Positions 11,306 to 22,100 of a stretch of DNA of 64,000 nucleotides are shown here, one piece after another; positions within the stretch are counted from its first letter, which is position 1, and every line of letters starts with the position of its first letter. Location of the stretch: NCBI GenBank assembly GCA_023653785.1, contig JAMKCH010035375.1, forward strand, positions 1-64,000, written 5' to 3'. The notes beneath the pieces were generated by a model. That model worked only from the letters and a program-made list of their open reading frames with translations. It did not search any database and was not told the DNA's origin. The position numbers and the translations under genes are program-made. Origin of the DNA: Ophioderma brevispina (lineage: Eukaryota; Echinodermata; Ophiuroidea; Amphilepidida; Ophiodermatidae).

Positions 11306-12890
11306 GACCAAATTAATTATATTAAACAATAAATTGGGTGCTGGATACTTTTTAGAATTTTTGTGGTGCCCTTTTCGGACCAATATTCCCATTAGTTTTG
11401 TACATAAATGAATTATCAATCAATCATTCTTTATTTGTTAATCATAGAATACAGCAAAAACAATATGATAAGTAATTATGTAAATCATGGAAGTACAGTG
11501 AAAAATTAATCAGTTTAAAAACAGAAATCATGAAATGTGAGTGGCTTTAAAATAAGGGGGAAGTGCATTAAATTTCTTTTTAAAATATGTGAAATTAAAC
11601 TTTATTAAAAACAAATAGAAGGCTATTGATAAAACAAAAATTACTCACGTAAGTATTCAAAGTCAATTCAACACACACAAACGGACAAATACAACCCAAA
11701 TACTAAAATCGCAACACACATACACACACGGGCGCCCACCCTCGCTAAGTCCCGAACGCCCCTCCCCCCCCCCCCCCCGATTTTCCTTACTGGGCTTCTA
11801 ATTCTATATATTAGGTACAACGCGATAGTTAGAGTTACTCATTTCTATTGGTATCAAATTGAGTACCAATATTCACAATATGAAGTCACTATGACATCAT
11901 AAGTTGAATAAAGTATGAAAATAGGGTGGTGGGAAATTGATATTTCGCCATTTACTGACCCCAAAACAAAACTTGTTTTTGTGAAACTTAAAAGGCACAT
12001 ATCTCAAAATGACCAAAATCTCAGTTATAGCTTGTAATCTCAGCTCACTATTTTCAATCTACACGTACATGGTCATCCAAATACTTAACAAATAGGCTAA
12101 TGTCATGTTTAAGATCAAATTGGGCTAATTTCTTCTCATTTACAACATTTCTTGGTTAAAACTAACTTTGTCCACAGCAAAAACAACTATTAATTTTTTT
12201 CTATATTGCACGTAGGCCAAACCATTGTCAATGGGTAAAACAAAAACAAAGAAAAAATCAAATATGCAATAACACCTAGCACCGAAGCCCTTTTTGTGTG
12301 CCTTTAAGGCCCTAAATTAAATGATTATCGTGGAGATTAGATCATGCATCGATTTCACCATACCCATAACGCAGTAGATTAGGTATTTTTAAGACTGCAT
12401 CATGTACAGATAATGAAGTTACAAGCTTTTAAACTATACCAGCGTTATTGACAATTTGACATAAATGCATATGTATTGTGGGTATAATTGGATTACTCGA
12501 CGCATAACCCCCGCAGCCGCGCGCAAGTGGCTGTAAGCCTGCTAAAACTAACACGGGATCCGTCTGCTCATTCAGTCCACGGTAAGGGTAAATTTAGCCG
12601 GCGACTATGTTTTCAAGTTTGTCGACTTATGGACCCATCTTTTTCACTTTCATGCGGGGACAATTGAATATTAATTATTAAAGAACAATATAACATATTT
12701 GAATCTTAAACTTTGAAGCTGAGATTTAACGCTGTTTATTTACATTCCCTGCATGGTCTTGTATTTTTACGGTTCCAGCTGCCAGTCAAAACGCTGTTTT
12801 TTAACAGTTTTACTACTTTTTACAGTGTGTTGAGGGAGTTCTTTAAAACAATGCCAGGCATCATTCTTTTTGATTAATTTTGATGGCATC
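11306..12890. other. Intergenic DNA with simple-sequence patches
   Basis: Contains ATCAATCAATCATTCTTTATT at about 11412-11432, resembling the poly(A)-side tail of a minus-strand LINE. It also holds an AC-rich stretch (11665-11735) and a C homopolymer (about 11762-11778). An ACAGT-rich patch at 12770-12850 is shared with 1020-1300. No gene is recognised. Confidence 0.4.
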
Positions 12891-12899
12891 CCTCATTTG

Positions 12900-15145
12900 A
12901 TTTACTTTTCCAGTAAACGTCCTACAAATGTTTTAACTACACCTTACTATTTGAAGGAGGCGACACTGTTTGATTTAATTTCCCCCTCCCTGAAATAGTA
13001 AACGTTGCAGTTAAAACGAGGCACCCCCTCATTTGATTTACTTTACCCCACCCTGAAATGCAGTTAAAACGAGGCACACCCTCCTAAAATAGTACACTTC
13101 ACCCTATCTTTGTTATGCCTCGTTTTAACATGGGGTTTGCTATTTGAGTGAGGCGACCCCATTTGATTTACTTTCCATCCCGTCCAAGTTTTAACGGCGG
13201 TTTACTAAATTGAGGAGGCAACACTGTTTGAATATAATTCCCCCTCCCTGAATAAATAAACTTTGGCGTTAAAACGAGGCACCAACCATCCTCCCTGAAT
13301 ACTCTTTTTGATATGTGGTTATGATATCGCACCCCTCATTTGATTTACTTGCAACCCCGTCCCACAAACTTTTAACTGCGGATTACTATTTGAGGGAGGC
13401 AACACTTTTGATTTAATTTTCCACCTCCCTGAATAGTAAATTTTGCAGTTAAAACGAGGCACACCCTCCTAAAAAATAGAAAACTTCGCCATATCTTTGT
13501 AATAGCCAGTTGTTTTTAAAAAAAACACTGAGTTTACTATTTGAGTGAGGCGACCACTATCATTGATTTACTTTCCATCCCGTCCCACAAGGTTTTAACT
13601 GCGGTTTACTATTTGAGGGGGCAACCTGTTTGATTTTGATTCCCCCTCCCTGAAATATTAAACTTTGCAGTTAAAACGAGGCACCTCCTCCCTGAACTAC
13701 TCCTTTTGGATATGGTTTGATAGCGCCCCCTCATTTGAATTTGTATTTCAACCCAGTCCCACAACGTTTTAACTGGGGTTTACTATTTGAGGGGGGGCAA
13801 CACTGTTTGATTTAAATCCCCCCCTGAAATAGTAAATTTTGGCAATTAAAACGAGGCACACCCTCCTAAAATAGTAAACATCACCCATATCTTTGTAGTG
13901 CCTCGTTTTAAATTCGATGTTTACTATTTGAGTGAGGCGACACCAACTCTCTAAAAAACGAGGCCACACCGTGTGCTTTGGTTATTTGATTTATCCAACA
14001 AGGCACCCCTCTCACACAAATAGTAAACATCAACCCCTAAATAGTAAAGTTGGCAGTTAAAATGAGGTTTCCCCTCCTTAAAATAGTAAACATCACCCCT
14101 ATCTCTTTGTAGTGCTTCGTTTTAACTACAAGGTTTACCATTTCAGCGAGGCGACACCAAATGATTGTTTCCTTTCCCTTGAAAATAATAAACCTTGCAG
14201 TTAAAACGAGGCACTCGCTATTTGATTTACTTTACCCCTCCCTGAAATGCAGAACGAGGCACACCCTACTAAAATAGTAAAACCTCACCATATCGTGTTA
14301 TGCCTCGTTTTAAAAACGGGTTTGTATTTAGTGAGGCGAACCCATTTGATTGACTTCCATCCCGTCCCACAAAGTTTAAACAGGGTTACTATTTGAAGGA
14401 GGCAACACTTGTTTGATTTAAATTCCCCCTCCCTGGATGAACATAGTAAAATTTGAGTTAAAAACGAGGCACCTCCTCCCTGAAATACTCTATTTTTATA
14501 TGGTTTGATAGCGCACCCCTCATTTGATTTATTTTCAACCAGTCCCACAAACGTTTTTACTGCTGGTTTTACTAGTTGAGGGAGGCAGACACGTTTGATT
14601 TAAATTTCCCCTTTTTTTTTTTTTTTTTAAATTTTGCATTTAAAACGAGGCACCTCCTCCTAAATACTCTCTTTGATATGGTTTGCTAGCACACCCTCAT
14701 TTGATTTACTTTCAAGTTTTCAACCCCGTCCCACATCCGTTTTAACTACGGTTTACTCTTTGGGGGGGACGCAACACTGTTTGATTAATTTTCCCTCCCT
14801 TGAAATAGTAAACGTTGCCGTTTAAAACGAGGCACCATCCTCATTTGAGATACTTTCCCTCCCTGAAATGAAGTTTTAAACGAACACAACCTCCTAAAAT
14901 AGTAAACTTCACCCTATCTTTGTTATTGCCTCGTTTTAAACATCGGGTTGTTTTAATTTGCTATTGAGTGAGGCGAATCCCCATTTGATTACTTTCATCC
15001 CGTTCAACAAGTTTTAACGGCGGTTTACTAAAATAATTGGAGGGAGGCAACACTGTTTGATTAAATTACCCCTCACTGAAATAGTAAATTTGCAGTTAAA
15101 ACGAGGCACCTCCTCCATGAAATACTCTTTTTGATTATGGTTGAA
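12900..15145. repeat. Hairpin satellite array (main block)
   Basis: More than 2.2 kb of degenerate copies. The left half of a unit reads GTTTTAACTGCGGTTTACT then ATTTGAGGGAGG; the right half reads CCTCCCTGAAATAGTAAAC then GCAGTTAAAACGAGGCAC. These halves are reverse complements, so a unit can form a hairpin with an arm of about 30 bp. A spacer carrying GATATGGTTTGATAGCGC recurs near 13708 and 14497, with diverged versions near 13313, 14682 and 15135. That hints at a higher-order period near 390 bp. Open frames inside are shadows of the repeat. Confidence 0.85.
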
Positions 15146-15540
15146 ATGTTTTAGATCTTAGTAATTGGAATAAGCTGGGAGGTTGTTCACCTCTTTGGCA
15201 AAAAAAAGAACTGTTTATTTTTAAATATTTCAAGAGAAAAACTATTTTATGTTCCCAACCACTTATCCCTTGTTGCTTTCATTTCAAGTGCTCTTGCAAA
15301 TTTAGGGATGTTTGTGTATAGTGATGTGTTAAGTGTAGGGATATTTAAGTGTACGCCATGAATAAGAGTCTCTGTTTCACTTGTAGAGTATGGGGAGTGA
15401 CCATGCATAACAATGGTCAGCAATGTAGGATATGTGGTAGCGATGGTTTCTTTGAGCTTGGTAGCTATATGAATATTCACTTTACATCTTTAACAAGGTA
15501 AATAAGATTTGGCTTAGGGCTATATATACATGTAAAACTA
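15146..15540. other. Stretch without recognisable gene
   Basis: Single-copy looking sequence between two repeat blocks. A 77-codon minus frame lies within it but shows no family motif, and I do not call it. Confidence 0.35.
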
Positions 15541-15840
15541 ACAAATATTTTAATATCCTCCTTCAACTACTGGTGATTTGGGTCCCCTACCTCAAGTAAT
15601 AAACTTTTTGCATCCCTCTCTATTTGATTTGGTGTAATAAACAAATATTTTAATTCTCCCCCAAATACGTTGCGATTTGGTTTCCCTACTCAAAATAATA
15701 AACTTTGTAATTAAATGAGGACATCATCTCTCAAAAACAAGATTTAACTAGAAAGTTTACAAACGGTGGGAGAATCTCCCCTCCCCCAATAATGTGTGCT
15801 TTGGCACCCCTCCCACAATAATAAAACACCACCACCTGGA
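15541..15840. repeat. Short tandem duplication of the AATAATAAACTTT repeat
   Basis: Two copies, about 105 bp apart, of AACAAATATTTTAAT, then a CTCC-rich stretch, then GATTTGG and AATAATAAACTTT. A third partial copy lies at about 15790-15830. It is a diverged relative of the hairpin satellite next to it. Confidence 0.55.
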
Positions 15841-15864
15841 CCTGTTTGCAGTTTTTAAAAAAAT

Positions 15865-17010
15865 TTGTTAGGACTATTCATCCAATATTCAGTTGTGAAT
15901 GATAGACTATCAGTGTATCATCTATCAAGATATATCGCCTCTTGTTATTTACTCTGTGACACTATTAAACAATATTGCATAACACTATCCAAACTATCTG
16001 ATAGACTATCAAAATTGATAGACTACATCATCCACTATCAGTTGTTGAATGATAGACTATCGTCTATCAATCTTATCAGATATATCAACCGGTTTATTAC
16101 TCGTGCCACTATAAAACTATCTGATACACTATCAAACTATCTGATAGACTATCAAATATCAGAGACTATCCAAATATCAGATACCTATCATTGTTTGATA
16201 GACTCTACCAAAATATCAGATACCCTATCATTTGTGATGATACGACATCAGTCTATCAATCTTGATCAGAGATAATCACCCTTGTTTATACTCTGTGACA
16301 CTATTCAAACTATCTGAAGACTATCAAACTATCTGAATGCCTATCAAATTTGATAGACTCTCATACACTATCAGTTTTGAATGATAGACTATCAGATCTA
16401 TCAATCTATCAGAATTATCACCCTTGTTTATACTCTGTGGACCTATCAACTTCTGATAGCCTATCAATTTTGATAGAATATCACCACTATCAGTTGTTAT
16501 GAAGACTATCATTCTATCAATCTTTCAGATCTCGCACCCTTCAGGCTTGTTTTATACTATCAACTCTACCTATAAATATGAGCTGATGACTATTAAACTA
16601 TCAGATACACTAATCATTTGTGAATTTGATGAGGGACTATCAAATATCAGACACTATCAAATATCAGATGCACTAATCGTTGGTGAGACTATCCAAATAT
16701 CCTATACACTATCGTTGTGAGAACTATCAAAACAATATCACATACCCGATCATTTGTGATGATAGACTATCATTTGATTCGACTAATCACCAAAATAAGT
16801 TAGTTCAAATATCAATAGACTATCATGCATCATATCAACAGAGACCTGATCAATGCTATTTCATGATAGATGATAGTTATTGCATGCCTATTTTTAAAAA
16901 GAGCCCCATTTGAGAGACTAGCAAATCTCAGACAGATAGACTATCCATGATTATATCCACGGGGAGACTATCATATATTTTGAATGATATAATCAATGTA
17001 TAGCTGATAT
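15865..17010. repeat. GATAGACTATC palindromic satellite
   Basis: Over 1.1 kb dominated by variants of GATAGACTATCAAACTATC and CAAATATCAGATACACTATC. The core GATAGACTATC is palindromic, so the array is nearly strand-symmetric. GATA and TATC tetramers are very dense. Several frames stay open only because of the repeat. Copies fade after about 16800. Confidence 0.85.
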
Positions 17011-17600
17011 TTATGAATGATAGTTAATAAAAATGACCAAATCCTGACCTCTCTCACTGCAGGTAAAAATTCGGCGCATTTTATACCAGTTTACAACGGC
17101 TGGCCTATGGGAATCATTACCACAAAATTGCCGCTCTATAACCTCCCCTCCCGCAATGGCCGACTTTGTGACGTCAGCGTAGACTATATCTCACAATTAA
17201 ATGTTTTTTGTCGGTGTCGCCTAGCGCCCGACTATAGAACCACTGCTCTCAAAATTGCGAAGAGTCTATTTCTATAGCCTGAATGTCATTTCATAAATGT
17301 TTCATTTATGAAAATGATCTACGTACTACTATAATTTTGGAGTTTTGTGTTGGGTGTGTTTATGCGTATGACAATTTCAGACAAAGAATAACATCAATGC
17401 ATGTTTGAAATGGCCTTAAAAAGCATTTCTTTGATTTTAGTCTCTGTGGAAGACTTGCTTTTTGATGGGATTTTTTAAAACGTTTGCAGGATAGATAAAG
17501 GGTGAGTAACAAAAGGAGAGCTATAAGTAGAAAATGATCAGGCCACGTAGAGTTATACTACGTAATGATTGAAGCTTTTACCATGTATTGTGTTTGATAT
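17011..17600. other. Stretch without recognisable gene
   Basis: An 86-codon plus frame (17017-17277) covers a locally GC-richer patch with CGACTTTGTGACGTCAGCG, but I see no family motif, splice logic or codon evidence for a protein. CATTTCATAAATG.. forms a short inverted repeat near 17285-17310. Confidence 0.3.
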
Positions 17601-17604
17601 TATT

Positions 17605-18115
17605 TAAGACGAAGTTTTAGTAACATCTTTATTTGAAAAGACAGGAAGGTGTAACCTACATTAATTAAAGCTTAAAATTTTAGGATTCAGTTTTAACAAC
17701 ATTTTTGCCACCCATTGGGCGTTTTTCTATTTTCTTTATTTGAAATGATAGGAAGGTGTAACCTATGTTAAATTAAAGCTTATAACTTGGGGATTCAGTT
17801 TTAACAACATTTTGCGCCCAATTGGGCGTTTTTTTCTATTTTCTTTATTTGAAGTGACAGGAAGGTGTAACCTATGTTAAATTAAAGCTTATAACTTGGG
17901 GGGATTTTCAGTTTTAACATTTTTGCGCCCAATTGGGCGTTTTTCTATTTTCTTTATTTGAAATGACAGGAAGGTGTAACCTATGTTAAATTAAAGCTTA
18001 TACACTTGGGGATTCAGTTTTAAACACATTTTGCGCCCAATTGGGCGTTTTTCTATTTTCTTTATTTGAAATGACAGGAAGGTGTAACCTATGTTAAATT
18101 AAAGCTTAGAACTAT
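17605..18115. repeat. 108-bp tandem repeat, 5 copies
   Basis: The landmark AGGAAGGTGTAACCTA starts at 17643, 17750, 17859, 17968 and 18076, giving a period of 107-109 bp. Each complete unit also holds TTCTTTATTTGAAATGACAG, ATTAAAGCTTATAACTTGGG and the 14-bp palindrome CGCCCAATTGGGCG. Copies are closely alike, so the array is young compared with the satellites upstream. Confidence 0.9.
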
Positions 18116-18140
18116 GTGAGGTCAAATGTTCACACACCCA

Positions 18141-18153
18141 AGGTCAAAGGTCA
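18141..18153 (+). promoter_or_regulatory. Perfect DR1 element (AGGTCA-A-AGGTCA)
   Basis: Two AGGTCA half-sites in direct repeat with a one-base spacer, the classical binding site of RXR/HNF4/COUP-TF-type nuclear receptors. It lies 1 kb upstream of the first visible BPI-like exon and right after the 108-bp repeats. Half-site variants (GAGGTCAAATG) lie just before it. Binding is inferred, and the motif may be part of a dispersed repeat (compare 62991-63135). Confidence 0.45.
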
Positions 18154-19152
18154 ACGGGAGATCAAGTTGTAAAAAGGTGATTTGGTTCAATCAATCTTAT
18201 GCTCTGTAGCAAACCTCTACTTGTAATTTCGTTATGAGAATTTCTTTTTATACATGTTTCTGGAATAGAAGTGCAACTTCAAACTAGAAACCCACTACTC
18301 CTTTAAATGCTTTTTAATGTTATTCTTATTTCTTGTAAAATTATGCCTGGCGACCCGACCAGTTGTTTTTTAATACTTGTTTCTGAATGGACGGAACATT
18401 CATGATTTTGAAATAAATGTTTGTCTTTGACCAGAAATAGGCAAAAGAGAAATGGAAATCGTCGCTAAAGCTGCTAAGGTAGTTTCTAATCGATAATGTA
18501 TAGCTTGAAAAATATTGCTTCTGCATATCAACCGGGATAAGGCCAATGAAATGGATTCTTAGTTTCCTGTTGGCTATTTTTAAAAGCGAACGAGGTCCCA
18601 TTTCATTATTCATTATTTACTGTCATTTTCATTTTTACTGTTATTTCATTATTACATCTAAAGGCATCTTGAATACACTACTAACCTTGTATTTGTTACA
18701 TAAAACAAAGTTTACAAAGTGCCTATTTAACCAAACAAGGGTATTTGCAGGTTTATTTCTTCAAAACTTTAAAAATCAGTTCAAGCATTTTTGTACCAAG
18801 TTTTTATGACAATCGGGACAAAATCAGGGGAACATTCATTATTAAGGGTAGCTGTGACACCCCTCCAAGTTAACTGTTTAAATTGAACAGAAAGGGGGAT
18901 GCTTGAATATTTGAACAACTGAAAATATGTTTTATTATCAAGTTTTCAAGAAAAACATTTTTTTCATAAAATAATGAATATTTGCCACAGTGGCAAATCT
19001 GATGCGCGCTCCAACAGGAACTAAGAATCAAATTCCCTTGGCCTAATGCGTAGGGCGGCTATGTCCAGGAAACATGAAATGGTGCCATGAATTCTCCGGG
19101 AACAGATTTTAAACTTCAACTCCATTCCGTTAATTTCTTGCACTGATTACAG
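18154..19152. other. Stretch upstream of the BPI-like exons
   Basis: No exon of the N-terminal half of a BPI-like protein is recognised here. Two opposite-strand frames near 18341-18809 show no motif. A poly-pyrimidine tract and AG precede 19153. Confidence 0.35.
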
Positions 19153-22100
19153 GGTGAAGTGTTTCCTATTGATAGGCGAGACGAAGCACCTTTTCCGGTC
19201 CCACGAATACCCGACGATCCTGATAATAGTCGCATGTTGGTACTCTGGGGTACGCAATTCCTGTTGCAGAGTGCTGGCTATGTATACTTCAAAGCAGGAT
19301 TTTTCCAGTACAATATCACCCAAGACAAGGTAACAGCAATATCTAGATACCCAAATACCTAACTACTCAATTATCTACTCACCCAATTACCTATTTACCT
19401 ACCTATTTACCTAATTACCTGCCCGAGCTACCTGTACGAGCTAATACTTACATACAACCTCCCTACTTATCTACCTACATACTTATCTACCTACCAACCA
19501 ACCGACCAACCAACTTTCTACCGCCAACATATCGTGGTATTAGTCTATATAACATTGCTTACTATATTAATGCAAGCATCATTTTGCCTTAATCGGCCAT
19601 TTTTATCATTAAAAGTCTGATTTATGTTACCCAAACAGCTACCGCCAAGTGATATGATCAGTTTGAATACTTCATCATTCCTTGTCCAAAGGACAATTCC
19701 CGAGGTAAGTTTGAACGTCTTATTCTCTCCAGAATTTTATCGAAGACTAGTCCTCGGCTGTACCACCACCGACCTAGCCACCGAGTGCGTAAGCGTGATG
19801 ATGCTCAGTGATTTGCTAAATCAGATAATCGAAAAAATCATCAAAAATCTGATTTTTGCATGTTGTAAAAATTACAGGTATCATAACATACCCTGCAAAT
19901 GATAGGACCAGAAGCAACCTAATAAGGACAAAATCGGAAATTTTACTCATTAGTGTCCGTTCGGACACTTACTACAACACGTAATTGAATGGAGATTCCT
20001 ATCTTTGAACACTGCCGTTTTCTTCCCTTTCTGTCAATTCTTCAGTTGGAAAAAGTAACTTATGAGAATTCTATAGACTACCCCTTCACTTTGAAACTAT
20101 TCCTTATCATTCTTATAAATCACTGATAGTGTCTTTAAGGCTGTTCTTGACGGACTATCGGCAGAAACGCAAAAAATGCACTGTGTAAAATCCGTAACCG
20201 TGTCATGTCCACTCTAGTTTTGAAATCACATGTACAGAAGAGTATTTTTTTCAACCAACCGTCTTTTCTTAAAAACAACATTCGGGAGGATATATTTTGA
20301 CGGTTCTTGTTAAACTGCAACAACTCATATTTATGGTTGTAGCGTCTAAGTGAGTGGGAAAGAGTTCAGCCAAAATATTTTGCACAAGATGAGAAAAATA
20401 CAAAGGTTCCCATGATACGTACCAAATCTTAATTGATGGTGTGAATAGTGGGTTCGAGGCTGAGGATCGGCATTCACTCCTTTAACACTTAAATAGGATT
20501 AAAATGTTATATGATTAATTCTAGGTGTCTAAGCTATTTCCTAACATGCTACTGCAAGTTAACGTCAAATCATCTGACCCTCCTGACGCCGTCATGGAAC
20601 CTAATGCACTCAACGGTACAGCAGAAATGGATGCCAAGATTTATGTGCAGTTACCTAATAAGACTTTGTATTACATCTGTACCGTACAGCTGGTAAGTCA
20701 TTCCAAAGGATCGCTTATAGCTTACTTAAGCTTATTTTTACAATTGGTCAAAATTTCAAAGATATGTAGAAACTGTACATTGTTCTCCGAAAAATAATCA
20801 CCTTCACATAACCTAGGACCAAAAAAAAGGGCTTATTCTTCCGTGTAATATTGCACAGAACTAGTCTAGTGTCAAGACTTCAATGAGAGATTATAGTGCT
20901 TTATTTAGTCAGGCATAATATAATCTCTTATTGAAGTCTTGACGCTAGACTAGGTCAATGCAATACTACACAGAGGAATAACAAAGAAAAGGCATTGAGT
21001 TGGGGTCGCTTCAAAATTCAACCGCCGGTTGACCTGTGGTTCAAGGTAGTTGCTTAGCTGTTTCATTGGTTAGAACTATAGAAGCTAGAGAAACTGGTTC
21101 CAACCTGAAAGAACCAAGAGGAACCGGCAAGCAACCGGAAGCACGCCATGCAGGGACAGAATTAGGCGAACAATTGCGCGTAGCCTTAGGCCAAGGTTTG
21201 TCAATCAGCACGATCGTGATTGGTTTGAATGTGTAATATGGGCGGGGCATGTTCGAACAAAATATGATTTAAAAATGTAAACAAGTGGCCAATTTAAGGC
21301 GGGTTCTCGACTGACGAAAGTAAAATTTCTGTTTAAAATAAGCGTTGACTGTTTACGGATTATTACTCATGGCCAACATTGTTCTGCACCGTCAAATTAC
21401 ATCAGACGCGCAATTGGCCGCCTTATTCTTTCCCTGACTATTCTAATTTATTTTATTTATTTGTGTTGATCAAAAATGATTGATTCAAGAATTGACCAAA
21501 GCATGATTGCAGCAAAAGTATTCACACAATGGCGTAGTCCTTAATAATACAGCTCACTCTGTCAACAAAAAACACTCTGTTGAGTGTTGAGATTACCTTT
21601 TAATTTCCAAGTCCAGTGGCGTTGTTAAGGAGAATGCACGAGAAGTGTTGATTCGTGCTTCCGAATCCCCGAGCGAAGCGAGGGGATTTGGATAGCACGA
21701 ATCAATAACTTCGAGTGCTTTCTCCGACTTCAACCATTGCATTTTAATAACAATTGTATTCAGCAATTACGCGCATTTGATTTGTATACCTGTGGAATCG
21801 GTTGCATGTTTTATAACAAGCTTATACGCAATTGAATTGTACACACCTGCTGTTTGTATACGAAATTCTTACACACTTCTTATTTTGTATACCTGTAGAT
21901 TCGTACATATATTGATCGATTAGTCAATACTGTAAAATCAAACGAGCGTTAAACCATGGTTAAACTGAGTTGATGTAAACACACATCTGTGATTGTATAA
22001 CTGTAGATTTGTGATACAACGACTTTTCAATTACGAAATTCTTACACACCTGTTATTTGTATGACTGTAGATTCGTACATAATACACGTGCTTCTCAGTT

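Noticed and set aside
15865..16275. 136-codon plus frame
   Set aside because: Open only because the GATAGACTATC satellite lacks stops in that frame; no protein-like composition.
17017..17277. Possible N-terminal exon of the BPI-like gene
   Set aside because: Peptide does not resemble the BPI N-terminal domain, and no clear splice borders or phase fit.
21036..21250. Overlapping plus and minus frames in a BPI-like intron
   Set aside because: No recognisable motif; open on both strands over the same stretch.
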